A stretch of 13,201 nt of DNA from an uncultured Bacteroidales bacterium (GCA_945788445.1 CALZMA010000008.1:1-13201), one strand, 5' to 3'. Positions 1 through 8,245 are shown, numbered from the stretch's first letter. Notes: generated from the sequence alone by a model not told the origin. Numbers and translations: made by a program.

Positions 1-42
1 TAGGGTATCTAATCCTATTTGCTCCCCACGCTTTCGTGCTTC
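1..42 (-). rRNA. 16S rRNA fragment (end of V4 region) at a probable chimeric junction
   Basis: Read on the minus strand, these bases contain GCACGAAAGCGTGGGGAGC followed by AAATAGGATTAGATACCC. This is the near-universal 16S segment around E. coli positions 760-800, which includes the binding site of the common 805R/806R primers. The match fades between about positions 40 and 47, where an ABC transporter reading frame begins. Only this short piece is present and no flanking rRNA can be seen. A true rRNA gene would not be fused to the inside of an ABC gene, so I read it as an assembly chimera, or a contig end that ran into conserved rRNA or amplicon k-mers. The source species cannot be told from so conserved a segment. 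Confidence 0.8.
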
Positions 43-1472
43 CGTCCGCCGCCCGCCTCGCTGCACGGGGTGTCGAGCCCGAGCGGCTTGCGGTGTACAA
101 AGTCGGCCGCGGCCGTGCGGAGTGCCTCGTGCATCATTTCCTCTGTGGCGTTGGGGTCGGCCTGGAGCAGGTTGGTGCGGATGGTACCCGAAAAGAGCGT
201 GTTGCCCTGCGGCACGTAGGCAAAGCGGTGGCGGTCCGAGGGCGAGAGCGGAGAGGTGTTGCCCGCAGCGTCGATGAGGGAGATGGTGCCCGAAGTGGGG
301 TAGACCAAGGACAGGAGGAGGCGCACGAGCGTCGTCTTGCCGGCACCCGTTTCGCCCAGGATGGCCGTGGTAGTGCCGGGGGCAAAGGTAATGTTGAGCT
401 TGTCGATAATCTTGCGCGAATTGGGGCTGTAGCGGAAGCTGACATCGCTGAGCCGCAGACCCAGCGGCGGGGTCAGGGCGGCAGCGCCCTGCTCTCCCCC
501 TTCCTCGCGCTGCAGGGCTTCGAGTTCCATGAGGCGCTCGGCGGCCGTGAAGGAACTGATGAAGACGGGGATGAAGCGCGTGAGGTTGCGCACGGGGCCC
601 TGGATTTGTCCTACGAGCTGTACGAAGGCCAGCATGGCACCGTAGGTGATGGCCCCTTCGGACAGACTGACCGCACCCCAGGCGAAGGTCACGAAATAGC
701 CCGTGGCAAAGCCCGTGTTGAGGAGGGTGGCGGAGATGGAGGAATAGCGCGTGCGGCGCAGTACGCATTGGTGGAGCGACTGCTGCTGGCCGGACAGAAT
801 GTTTTCGAAATGGGACACCCGCTGGAGCGTCTTCACGACGAGCACGTGCTGGAGCGTTTCCTGAATGGTCGACTGGATGCCGCTCTCCAGGTCGCGGGCC
901 TGGCGCGAGAGCCTACGCATTTTCCGTACGTAGAGCCGCCCCGTCAGGATAAAGACGGGGAGAATGCAGACGATGATGAGCGCCAAGGTGCTGTCCATCC
1001 AGAAGAGAAAGAGGAAGGCACCGATGAACTGGCAGGAAGTGGTGATGAAGGACGGGACGGTCTCGGTGGAGAAGTTCACCACGTCGGTCACGTCGCGCTC
1101 GATGCGGTTCGTGAGGTTGCCCGTGTGGTAGGTGCGGAGGTCGAGCCACTTGCACCGGAGAAGGTGGGAGAAGAGGCTGAGCCTCATGTCGTTCTGCGCC
1201 TTCACTCCAAGTATGGCTTTAATCCAGCGCGAGGCAACGACCAAGGATATGCGCAGCACCATGATGGCGGCAATGAGCAGAAACGACTCGGGGAGCGAGA
1301 GGGCCACGCTCTGCCCTGTGGCGATGTCGATGGCCAGCTTCGTTGCCCACACGAAGCCCAAGTCCACCACTACAAGGAGCAGGCCGGCAAGGGTGTTGAG
1401 CAGGGCCTGGAGCTTGTGGTAGCGGAGGTGCGAAAGGAGGTAGCGGAGTATGTGGGGGATGGAGCGGGACAT
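43..1472 (-). CDS. ABC exporter, fused permease and ATPase, 3' end missing
   Basis: This is a half-transporter of the type-IV ABC exporter kind: an N-terminal six-helix membrane domain followed by an ATPase domain in the inner membrane. Residues count from the start at 1472. The membrane domain spans about 1-310, with hydrophobic segments near 23-45, 63-82, 144-175 and 245-290. The ATPase domain begins near 340, has Walker A GETGAGKTT at 373-381 and a Q-loop region (FAYVPQG) near 417-423. The family signature (LSGGQ-like), Walker B and H-loop are missing, because the frame leaves ABC sequence after SEAGGG (near position 45) and runs through 16S-derived bases to a stop at 15-17. The last residues, about RKHESVGSK, are therefore not real protein. 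A start at 1523 is possible but would overlap nadK. The ATG at 1472, 26 bases after the nadK stop, is preferred. The substrate is unknown; lipid, peptide or drug export are all typical of the family. Confidence 0.9.
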
Positions 1473-1498
1473 GATAGGGAACGAGTGGGTGTGAGTGA

Positions 1499-2392
1499 CT
1501 ATTTGCGCTGGTCGGCTCCCCACATCATTTTGTCGCGCAAGGTGTCGAAGAAGTGGGTGTGCTGGATTTTGATGACCTTGATGGTGTGGGGGGCACGGCG
1601 AATGGACAGCGCGGTGGTTTCGGGGAGCGACTCGCTGCGGCCGTCGGCGGTGAGGAGGAAATGGCGGCTGCGGCTGTGTACCTTCAGCCGGACCTCAACG
1701 TCGTCGCGGACCACCACGGGGCGCACCGACAGGCTGTGGGGCGCCACAGGGGCCAGGCAGATGGTGCCCGAACCCGGTAGGAGGATGGGTCCGCCCACGC
1801 TGAGCGAATAGCCCGTGGAGCCCGTGGGCGTCGACACGATGAGGCCGTCGGCCAGGTAGGTGGTGAGGTATTCGTTGTCGATGTAGGTGGAGATTTCGAT
1901 GAGCGAGGAATTGTCGTGTTTCAGCACGGCCACTTCGTTGAGCGCAAAGGGAAAGAAGTCGCTCTCCACGCCAATCTTTTCCACTTGCAGCGCCCGGCGC
2001 TTCTCCACGACGTAGTCGCCGCGGCAAAGGGCCTCGAGCGAGGGGCAGATGGCTTCGGGCGAAACGTCGGCCAGGAAGCCCAGCCGACCCGTGTTGATGC
2101 CGAGAATGGGGATGCCGGCTTCTCCCACCTTGGCCGCTGTGCCCAGGAAGGTGCCGTCGCCGCCGATGGAGATGGCCGCATCGGCCGTGAGCGGGGCACC
2201 GGGGGACAGCACGGTGAAGCCGCTCAAGTCGAGGTGAAGTTTCTCATGCAGAAAACCGGCAAAGACCGCCTCCAGGCTCACCTGCACGCCTAAGGCGGTG
2301 AGTTTCTCGAGAATGGCGGCGACATACTGGTTCTTCTTTGTTTGGTACACATTGCCGAAAAGGGCAAAGTGGAGTTGGGGGTAAGTTTCCAT
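1499..2392 (-). CDS. nadK: NAD kinase
   Basis: ATP-dependent NAD kinase, a cytosolic enzyme that phosphorylates NAD+ to NADP+ and so sets the NADPH supply. At 297 residues it has normal bacterial length. Motifs visible: GGDGTFLG at 77-84 (the diacylglycerol-kinase-like GGDG motif with catalytic Asp79), the NE pair at 152-153 in the NAD-binding stretch FALNEVAV, and the glycine-rich DGLIVSTPTGSTGYS region at 182-196 followed by GGP. The ATG at 2392 (METYPQ) is preferred over the ORF's upstream start at 2425, because the extra 11 residues (MAWRGGIGIYS) look like translated leader. No Shine-Dalgarno sequence sits at a useful distance, as is usual in this phylum. It is divergent from pdxJ and followed closely by the ABC exporter gene, so those two may be co-transcribed. 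I could not find a convincing promoter for it. Confidence 0.96.
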   Translation of the reverse strand: METYPQLHFALFGNVYQTKKNQYVAAILEKLTALGVQVSLEAVFAGFLHEKLHLDLSGFTVLSPGAPLTADAAISIGGDGTFLGTAAKVGEAGIPILGINTGRLGFLADVSPEAICPSLEALCRGDYVVEKRRALQVEKIGVESDFFPFALNEVAVLKHDNSSLIEISTYIDNEYLTTYLADGLIVSTPTGSTGYSLSVGGPILLPGSGTICLAPVAPHSLSVRPVVVRDDVEVRLKVHSRSRHFLLTADGRSESLPETTALSIRRAPHTIKVIKIQHTHFFDTLRDKMMWGADQRK

Positions 2393-2606
2393 GCTGTATA
2401 TACCGATGCCTCCCCGCCAAGCCAAAGATGGGTGGGAAAGGAGGCTGTAGCGCTATTCGAATTATAAAATATTTTAAAATTAAGGTTTGCTCCTTTAAAT
2501 TCGTTTCGTTGCAGGACGAAAGAAGCATATAAAGTTGTACTTTTGCTCCGCAAACTAAACGGTGGCCCGCAAATGTAGTACTTTTTGCGGGATAACATTG
2601 GAGAAT
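2393..2606. other. Divergent intergenic region between nadK and pdxJ
   Basis: This 214-base spacer separates two genes that point away from each other. Its middle (about 2456-2510) is very A/T-rich, in sharp contrast to the GC-rich coding DNA, and contains the 10-base palindrome AAAATATTTT. A promoter-like -7 element for pdxJ lies at 2538-2545. On the nadK side the nearest candidate, CATCTTTG read on the minus strand at 2423-2430, has no TTTG box about 20 bases upstream. No open frame here looks like a gene. Confidence 0.6.
2538..2545 (+). promoter_or_regulatory. Probable pdxJ promoter, -7 element TACTTTTG
   Basis: TACTTTTG fits the Bacteroidota -7 consensus TAnnTTTG and lies 61 bases before the pdxJ ATG. 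The only upstream TTG (2509-2511) is 26 bases away, longer than the usual spacing of about 20, so the -33 half is weak. The -7 element runs into a small dyad, TTTGC at 2542-2546 and GCAAA at 2550-2554. Confidence 0.45.
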
Positions 2607-3320
2607 ATGACAAAATTAAGTGTAAATATCAATAAGGTGGCCACACTGCGAAATGCGCGCGGGGGAAACAACCCCAACGTGGTAGAGGTGGCTTTGGACT
2701 GCGAAAGGTTTGGTGCCCAGGGCATCACGGTGCATCCGCGCCCCGATGAGCGCCACATTCGCCGCGCCGACGTGGCGGACTTACGAAACGTAATCACCAC
2801 GGAGTTTAACATCGAAGGCTATCCCTCGCCCGAGTTCTGCGACCTGGTGGTGGCAGCCCGTCCGGCCCAGGTGACGCTCGTGCCCGATGCGCCCGGCCAG
2901 ATTACCTCCAACGCAGGCTGGGACACGGTGGCCCATGCGGATTTCCTCCGGCCCATTGTAGAACGCTTCCGCCAGGCTGGCATCCGCACCAGCATCTTCA
3001 TCGCTGCCCGCCCCGAGATGGCCGAGGCGGCACTGGCCATCGGGGCCGACCGTGTGGAACTCTATACCGAACCCTACGCCGCACAATACGCCGCCGACCG
3101 CGAGGCGGCCATCGCCCCCTTCCTCGAAACGGCGCGACGCTGCCGCGAAATCGGACTGGGACTGAACGCCGGGCACGACCTGAGCTTAGAGAATTTGGCC
3201 TATTTCCACCAGACCATTCCCTGGGTCGACGAGGTGAGCATAGGCCATGCGCTCATCTGCGACGCGCTCTACTTGGGACTGCGCGAAACGATTGGGCTCT
3301 ACCTGAAGTGCTTGGAATAG
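2607..3320 (+). CDS. pdxJ: Pyridoxine 5'-phosphate synthase
   Basis: PdxJ condenses 1-deoxy-D-xylulose 5-phosphate with 3-amino-2-oxopropyl phosphate (the PdxA product) to give pyridoxine 5'-phosphate, the last ring-forming step of the DXP-dependent vitamin B6 pathway, in the cytosol. The protein has 237 residues, the usual size for this TIM-barrel enzyme. It starts with the family's typical [20 protein letters not shown]. Likely active-site residues are His43 in [11 protein letters not shown], Glu70 in NIEGYP and His190 in LNAGHDL, with the phosphate-binding SIGHALI near the C-terminus. The open frame begins upstream at 2562, but the ATG at 2607 gives the conserved N-terminus. It is the first gene of a closely spaced plus-strand run; the next gene begins 49 bases downstream. 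Confidence 0.97.
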   Translation: MTKLSVNINKVATLRNARGGNNPNVVEVALDCERFGAQGITVHPRPDERHIRRADVADLRNVITTEFNIEGYPSPEFCDLVVAARPAQVTLVPDAPGQITSNAGWDTVAHADFLRPIVERFRQAGIRTSIFIAARPEMAEAALAIGADRVELYTEPYAAQYAADREAAIAPFLETARRCREIGLGLNAGHDLSLENLAYFHQTIPWVDEVSIGHALICDALYLGLRETIGLYLKCLE

Positions 3321-3369
3321 GGCGCTCTTTCATCTGTATTATATTAAGTTAAGGACTTCTATAAAGAAT

Positions 3370-3954
3370 ATGATTTACGTGATTTTAGCCGATGGCTTTG
3401 AGGACATTGAAGCCCTCGGTACGATTGACATTCTGCGACGCTGCGGCCTGCAGGTGCAGACGCTGAGCATCACGGGCAAGCGCGTGGTGACCAGTGCCCA
3501 CGACCTCGTGGTGAAAGCCGACAGCCTCTTCCGCAAGAACCACCTCGACTATTGCGACGCCCTCGTGCTCCCCGGTGGCTCGAAGGGGGCCGAAACGCTT
3601 TTGGGCAACGGCATCCTGCGCCTGACGCTCCAGCACCAGTTCGCCAAGGGAGCACTCATCGCGGCCATCTGTGCAGCGCCGATGGTGCTCGACGCTGCGG
3701 GCATCCTGAAGGGTAAGCATGCCACTATCTATCCGACCATGCGCACCTACCTTTCAGACGCCATTTACCACGACAATGCCTATGTGGTGGAACACGACAA
3801 CGTCATCACGGGCAGCGGTCCCGCCGCCACGCCCCACTTTGCCTTTGCCATCGCGAAAAGACTGGTGAAGACCCCCGCTGCCGTTGACGAAGTGGCACGC
3901 CAGATGGGCTACAGCCCGGGGAGCGACAACTTCGCAAATTACCTGAAATTCTAA
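3370..3954 (+). CDS. DJ-1/PfpI family protein (YajL-like)
   Basis: A 194-residue cytosolic protein of the DJ-1/ThiJ/PfpI superfamily, closest in layout to the DJ-1/YajL branch. The reactive cysteine is Cys101 in the nucleophile elbow AAICAAPMVL, matching DJ-1 Cys106. Glu14 in GFEDIEA matches the DJ-1 glutamate that lowers the cysteine pKa (Glu18). LPGGSKGAE (67-75) and GSGPAATPHFAFAI (148-161) match LPGG and SRGPGTSFEFALAI of DJ-1. Members have been described as oxidative-stress protectors, chaperones and glyoxalase or deglycase enzymes, and the deglycase role is disputed, so I give no reaction. The ATG at 3370 follows an A/T-rich leader without a Shine-Dalgarno sequence. Its place between pdxJ and recG suggests co-transcription rather than a shared pathway. 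Confidence 0.92.
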   Translation: MIYVILADGFEDIEALGTIDILRRCGLQVQTLSITGKRVVTSAHDLVVKADSLFRKNHLDYCDALVLPGGSKGAETLLGNGILRLTLQHQFAKGALIAAICAAPMVLDAAGILKGKHATIYPTMRTYLSDAIYHDNAYVVEHDNVITGSGPAATPHFAFAIAKRLVKTPAAVDEVARQMGYSPGSDNFANYLKF

Positions 3955-4009
3955 AATCCCTCTCTGAGACCCTTGCAAGCACGCAAGCCGCACACCGAAA
4001 GCCGCTTCC

Positions 4010-6106
4010 ATGCAGACTCTGCAAACCGACATCAAGTATTTGAAAGGAGTGGGCCCCATAAGGGGCAAGATGCTGGGTGAGGACCTGAAAATCTTCACCC
4101 TGCGCGACTTGCTGTACCATTTCCCCTATAAATATATAGACCGGAGCGTGGTACACCGCATTGCTGACCTCACCGAGGGCATGCCCCACGTTTTGCTGAA
4201 AGGACAGATTGTGGCGAAAAACGTGGAGGGCAGCGGCCGCCGCGAACGCTTGGTGGCACTCTTCTCCGACGGTTCGGGGGTGGTGGAGCTGGTGTGGTTC
4301 AACAGCATCAAGGTCATGGACAAGCGCCTGCTCTACAACCACACGTATACGCTGCTGGGCAAACCCTCTGCGTTCAACGGCAGGCTCAACATTCCGCACC
4401 CCGAAATCGAAGACGCCCCAACGGCCGGCGATGCGCCGCTCACCATGCTCCCGCACTACCACACGTCGGAGCGCATGAAGAAGCATGGCTTCACATCGCG
4501 CTCTATGGGCGAACTCGTGGAGCGGGCCTTTGCATTGCTCGGACAAGTGCCCGTCGAGGAAACGCTGCCCGACTACCTCATCCGGCGCTACAACCTGCAG
4601 GACCTCAACACCGCCCTCCGCACCATCCACAAACCGCTCAATGCCGCAGCATTGCCCGAGGCCTCCCGCCGGCTGAAGTTTGAAGAACTCTTCTACCTCC
4701 AGCTCGACATCCTGCGCACCACCACGCGGCGCAAGCAGCAAAACCAAGGCTACCCCTTCCCGAGAGTCGGAAAGCATTTCCTCGATTTCTACCACAACTA
4801 CCTGCCCTTCGAACTGACCGAAGCCCAGAAGCGCGTGGTGAAGGAAATCCGCGCTGACCTCGCCACGGGCAAGCAGATGAACCGCCTCTTGCAGGGCGAC
4901 GTGGGCAGCGGCAAGACCATGGTGGCCCTGCTTTGCTGCCTGCTGGCGGCCGACAACAGCTACCAGGCGTGCATCATGGCCCCGACGGAAATCCTGGCGG
5001 AGCAACACTGCGCCTCCTTGCAGGCATACCTGAAGGACATGCCCGTGGAGGTGCGCCTGCTCACGGGCACCGTCAAGGGCAAGGCCCGCCGCGAGGTGCT
5101 CGAAGGCGTGGCGGCGGGCAAGGTAGACATCCTGGTAGGCACCCACGCGCTGATTGAGCCCAATGTGCGTTTTCTCAACTTGGGCCTGGTGGTCATCGAT
5201 GAGCAGCACCGCTTCGGCGTGAAGCAACGCGCCCTGCTTTGGGAAAAGAATCTGCGGCCGCCCCACATCCTCGTGATGACGGCCACCCCCATCCCTCGCA
5301 CGCTGGCCATGACGGTCTACGGCGACCTCGACGTGAGCGTGATTGACCAGCTGCCTCCGGGCCGCAAGCCCGTCCAAACCCTCCACTACCGGCAGAACGA
5401 CCGCGCCAAACTCCTGCAGGGCATCCGCTACCAGCTCGGGCTCGGGCGGCAGGTCTACGTGGTCTATCCCCTCATCAAGGAGAACGAGAAGCAGAACCTG
5501 CGCGACCTGGAGACCGGCTACGGACGCATGATCGAGGCGCTGCCCGAGTACCGCGTGGGCATGGTGCATGGCAAAATGAAACCCGCCGACAAGGAGAACG
5601 CCATGCAGGCCTTCAAGCGCGGTGAGACGCAGGTGCTCGTTTCGACCACCGTCATAGAGGTGGGCGTGAACGTGCCCAATGCCTCGGTGATGGTGATTGA
5701 GAACGCCGACCGCTTCGGGCTGGCCCAGCTCCACCAGTTGCGCGGCAGGGTAGGGCGCGGCGCGGAGCAGTCCTACTGCATCCTCATGACCAACAACAAC
5801 CTCAGCGACACCACCCGCCGCCGCATGCAAATCATGGTAGAGACCACCGACGGCTTCGTGATTGCCGAGGAAGACCTCAAGCTCCGCGGCCCGGGCGACC
5901 TCGACGGCACCGCCCAGAGCGGCATGCCCTTCGACCTGAAAATCGCCCACATCGTTCGCGACCAGGCCCTGATGGAAGTGGCCCGCGAAGCGGCTGGTGA
6001 CGTGCTGGAACAAGACCCCGAAGAAGCCCTGCCGCAGAACCAGGTAGTCTGGAAACAGCTGCGCATGCTGAAAAAGGGCCAAGTCAATTTGTCTGAAATA
6101 TCCTGA
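4010..6106 (+). CDS. recG: ATP-dependent DNA helicase RecG
   Basis: RecG is a superfamily 2 double-stranded DNA translocase that remodels stalled replication forks and branch-migrates Holliday junctions and R-loops. It has 698 residues, normal length. The N-terminal wedge/OB region (about 1-230) opens with the helix-hairpin-like YLKGVGPIRGKML. The helicase core follows: Walker A GDVGSGKT at 296-303, MAPTEILAEQH at 323-333, the DEAD-box variant DEQH at 397-400, TATPIPRTLA at 424-433, STTVIEVGVNVPNA near 545-558 and motif VI QLRGRVGRG at 576-584. The C-terminal TRG-type region includes EEDLKLRGPGDLDGTAQSG (620-638). All key helicase residues appear intact. The ATG at 4010 lies 55 bases after the DJ-1-family gene, with no promoter motif in that gap, so it is probably read from upstream. 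Confidence 0.98.
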   Translation: MQTLQTDIKYLKGVGPIRGKMLGEDLKIFTLRDLLYHFPYKYIDRSVVHRIADLTEGMPHVLLKGQIVAKNVEGSGRRERLVALFSDGSGVVELVWFNSIKVMDKRLLYNHTYTLLGKPSAFNGRLNIPHPEIEDAPTAGDAPLTMLPHYHTSERMKKHGFTSRSMGELVERAFALLGQVPVEETLPDYLIRRYNLQDLNTALRTIHKPLNAAALPEASRRLKFEELFYLQLDILRTTTRRKQQNQGYPFPRVGKHFLDFYHNYLPFELTEAQKRVVKEIRADLATGKQMNRLLQGDVGSGKTMVALLCCLLAADNSYQACIMAPTEILAEQHCASLQAYLKDMPVEVRLLTGTVKGKARREVLEGVAAGKVDILVGTHALIEPNVRFLNLGLVVIDEQHRFGVKQRALLWEKNLRPPHILVMTATPIPRTLAMTVYGDLDVSVIDQLPPGRKPVQTLHYRQNDRAKLLQGIRYQLGLGRQVYVVYPLIKENEKQNLRDLETGYGRMIEALPEYRVGMVHGKMKPADKENAMQAFKRGETQVLVSTTVIEVGVNVPNASVMVIENADRFGLAQLHQLRGRVGRGAEQSYCILMTNNNLSDTTRRRMQIMVETTDGFVIAEEDLKLRGPGDLDGTAQSGMPFDLKIAHIVRDQALMEVAREAAGDVLEQDPEEALPQNQVVWKQLRMLKKGQVNLSEIS

Positions 6107-6172
6107 CGGCACGCTTGCGCCCCGTCGAGCCCGGTGTCGATGAGGCTGCACGACCCCTCCTATATTTATATT

Positions 6173-7135
6173 ATGAGCAAACTTTTGCGATTTCTCAAAA
6201 ACTGGACGTTGCCCGTTGCCATCGTGGCCGGCGCGGTGAGTTACCTTGTCTATGCCCGCCTTCCGCTGTTCAATCCGCTGCGTCCCTACGCCGCAAGCAT
6301 TGTAGCCGTGGTGCAGCCCCTGTTCCTGTTCGCCATGCTCTTCCTGTCGTTTTGCAAGATAGACATCCGGCAGCTGCGGCCTCGACTCTCCCACCTTTGG
6401 CTTATACTCTTCCAGTGCGGGACCTTTGTGCTCCTCTGCCTCTTGGTCGGTTTTGCCCGGCTCACCCCCGGCATGGCCGTAATGATCGAGAGCGCATTGC
6501 TCTGCCTCGTTTGTCCCACGGCCACCGCTTCTTCCGTGGTCACGCAGAAGCTCGGGGGCGACACGGCCGACGTCACCATGTACCTCATCCTCATCAATCT
6601 GGCCGTCTCCCTTGTCATCCCCCTCATGCTCCCCCTGGTCAGCGAAGTGGAGCACATCAGTTTTCTGAGTGCAGGCTGGAGCATACTGACCAAGGTGTTT
6701 CCCCTCCTTATCGGCCCGCTGGCCACCGCCCAACTGCTTCGCTACGTCTTCCCCCGGCTCCACCGCCGGGTGCTCGCCTATTCCAATTCCGCCTTCTACC
6801 TGTGGGCCGTTTCGCTCGCGCTCGCCATTGCCGTCACCACGCGTAGCATTGTCCACACCACCCATCCCTTCATCGAACTGGCCGGCATAGCCGCCGCCTC
6901 CCTTGTTTGCTGCATCGTGCAGTTCGCCTTCGGCCGCTGGTTGGGCGGGCGGTGCGGGCGGAGGGTCAGCACCTCGCAGGCGCTCGGGCAGAAGAACACC
7001 GTGTTCGTCATTTGGCTGGGCTACACCTTCCTCAACCCCGTAACCTCGCTGGCCGGCGGCTTCTACAGCATTTGGCACAATGTCTACAACACGTGGCAAT
7101 TACGCCAATGTGCCAAGCGTGCCAATAGGCAATAA
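6173..7135 (+). CDS. Bile acid:sodium symporter (BASS) family transporter, substrate unknown
   Basis: An integral membrane protein of 320 residues with about nine to ten hydrophobic helices, for example near 12-28, 40-60, 74-95, 100-117, 134-156, 170-190, 204-222, 232-253 and 270-290. It resembles the BASS/SBF superfamily of secondary transporters. The best match is CPTATASSVVTQKLGGD (114-130), which looks like the crossover motif of that family with its conserved Pro, small residues and GGD. A second conserved-looking stretch is ALGQKNTVFVIWLGY (270-284). Family members import bile acids, pantoate, pyruvate or other organic anions, usually with sodium; none can be assigned here. An open frame with a GTG start exists upstream at 6134, but the ATG at 6173 after an A/T-rich leader gives a normal N-terminus (MSKLLRFLKNW) just before the first helix. 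It lies 66 bases after recG. Confidence 0.8.
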   Translation: MSKLLRFLKNWTLPVAIVAGAVSYLVYARLPLFNPLRPYAASIVAVVQPLFLFAMLFLSFCKIDIRQLRPRLSHLWLILFQCGTFVLLCLLVGFARLTPGMAVMIESALLCLVCPTATASSVVTQKLGGDTADVTMYLILINLAVSLVIPLMLPLVSEVEHISFLSAGWSILTKVFPLLIGPLATAQLLRYVFPRLHRRVLAYSNSAFYLWAVSLALAIAVTTRSIVHTTHPFIELAGIAAASLVCCIVQFAFGRWLGGRCGRRVSTSQALGQKNTVFVIWLGYTFLNPVTSLAGGFYSIWHNVYNTWQLRQCAKRANRQ

Positions 7136-7159
7136 GTGCTTCAAAAAAAGTCCAAAACC

Positions 7160-7191
7160 CTTGCATACAACCCGCAGATATCGTACTTTTG
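7160..7191 (+). promoter_or_regulatory. fba promoter (-33 CTTG, -7 TACTTTTG)
   Basis: CTTG at 7160-7163 and TACTTTTG at 7184-7191 are separated by exactly 20 bases, which matches the Bacteroidota housekeeping sigma consensus TTTG / TAnnTTTG apart from one base in the first box. Transcription should begin near 7197-7200, giving a leader of about 35 bases that is A/T-rich and has no Shine-Dalgarno sequence. This lets fba be transcribed independently of the genes before it. Confidence 0.75.
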
Positions 7192-7234
7192 CCACACATA
7201 CCACGAACTTTATTTTTAATCATCCTAAACAATT

Positions 7235-8245
7235 ATGGTAAACTACAAAGAATTAGGTTTGGTGAACACGCGCGAAATGTTCAAGCGTGCCATTAACGGT
7301 GGTTATGCAATCCCCGCCTTCAACTTCAACAACATGGAGCAGCTTCAGGCTATCATCCAGGCTGCGTCTGAGAAGAAGAGCCCCGTTATCCTTCAGGTTT
7401 CCAAGGGTGCCCGCGCCTACGCCAACCAGACACTGCTCCGCTATATGGCTGAGGGTGCTGTGGAATATGCCAAGGAACTTGGTTGCAAGCATCCCGAAAT
7501 CGTTCTCCACCTCGACCACGGTGATACGTTCGAAACCTGCAAGAGCTGCATCGACATGGGCTTTAGCTCTGTGATGATCGACGGTTCCGGCCTTCCCTAC
7601 GAAGAGAACGTAGCCCTCACGAAGAAGGTGGTAGACTATGCCCACCAGTTCGATGTAACGGTAGAAGGCGAACTCGGTGTGCTCGCCGGCGTTGAAGACG
7701 AAGTTAGCCACGCTGAAAGCCACTACACGAAGCCCGAAGAAGTTGTAGACTTCGCTACCCGCACCGGCTGCGACAGCTTGGCTATCTCCATCGGTACGAG
7801 CCACGGCGCTTACAAGTTCACTCCCGAACAGTGCACCCGTGACCCGAAGACCGGCCGCCTCGTTCCTCCTCCCCTCGCATTCGACGTGCTCGACGCTGTC
7901 ATGGAACAGCTCCCCGGCTTCCCCATCGTGCTCCACGGTTCTTCCAGCGTTCCCCAGGAAGAGGTTGACACCATCAACAAGTTTGGCGGTAAGCTCCCCA
8001 ACGCTGTGGGTATTCCCGAAGAACAGCTCCGCAAGGCTGCAAAGAGCGCTGTATGCAAGATCAACATCGACTCTGATTCCCGCTTGGCCATGACCGCTGC
8101 CATCCGTCAGGTATTCGCTGAAAAGCCCGGTGAATTTGACCCGCGCAAGTACCTCGGCCCGGCTCGCGACAACATGAAGAAGCAGTATGAGCACAAGATT
8201 GTTGAAGTGCTCGGCTCTGACAACAAGCTCGCCAACCTCGACTAA
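7235..8245 (+). CDS. fba: Class II fructose-bisphosphate aldolase
   Basis: A zinc-dependent aldolase that cleaves fructose 1,6-bisphosphate to glyceraldehyde 3-phosphate and dihydroxyacetone phosphate, and catalyses the reverse, in central carbon metabolism. It has 336 residues. The fold's landmarks are in place: PAFNFNNMEQ (27-36), LHLDHGDT with catalytic Asp94 and zinc ligand His95, EGELGVLAGVEDE (144-156), GTSHGAYKF with zinc ligand His190, VLHGSSSV with zinc ligand His234, and the phosphate-binding INIDSDSR (276-283). Codon choice is visibly different from its neighbours, with more GCT, GGT, CGT and AAG and few rare codons, as expected of a very highly expressed gene. It has its own promoter upstream and a strong hairpin terminator downstream, so it is probably monocistronic. 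Confidence 0.97.
   Translation: MVNYKELGLVNTREMFKRAINGGYAIPAFNFNNMEQLQAIIQAASEKKSPVILQVSKGARAYANQTLLRYMAEGAVEYAKELGCKHPEIVLHLDHGDTFETCKSCIDMGFSSVMIDGSGLPYEENVALTKKVVDYAHQFDVTVEGELGVLAGVEDEVSHAESHYTKPEEVVDFATRTGCDSLAISIGTSHGAYKFTPEQCTRDPKTGRLVPPPLAFDVLDAVMEQLPGFPIVLHGSSSVPQEEVDTINKFGGKLPNAVGIPEEQLRKAAKSAVCKINIDSDSRLAMTAAIRQVFAEKPGEFDPRKYLGPARDNMKKQYEHKIVEVLGSDNKLANLD

Noticed and set aside
36..1811. A 591-codon plus-strand open frame opposite the ABC exporter and nadK
   Set aside because: Same kind of antisense shadow; both genes on the minus strand have clear motifs, and this frame even starts in the 16S-derived bases.
2423..2430. CATCTTTG on the minus strand as a nadK promoter -7 box
   Set aside because: The first base departs from TAnnTTTG and no TTTG or TTG is found about 20 bases upstream.
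3972..3987. Small hairpin CTTGC/GCAAG between the DJ-1-family gene and recG as a terminator
   Set aside because: The stem has only five pairs and no T tract follows; it is within what chance would give.
6115..6846. A 243-codon plus-strand open frame overlapping the transporter in another frame
   Set aside because: Its translation is Pro/His/Arg-rich without hydrophobic segments, whereas the frame starting at 6173 encodes a clean polytopic membrane protein.
3806..7099. A 1097-codon open frame on the minus strand across the DJ-1, recG and transporter genes
   Set aside because: It lies antisense to three genes with strong family motifs, crosses their spacers, and its translation is low-complexity (rich in His, Gly, Glu, Val) with no recognisable domain. 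Long antisense frames like this are a by-product of GC-rich codon bias.
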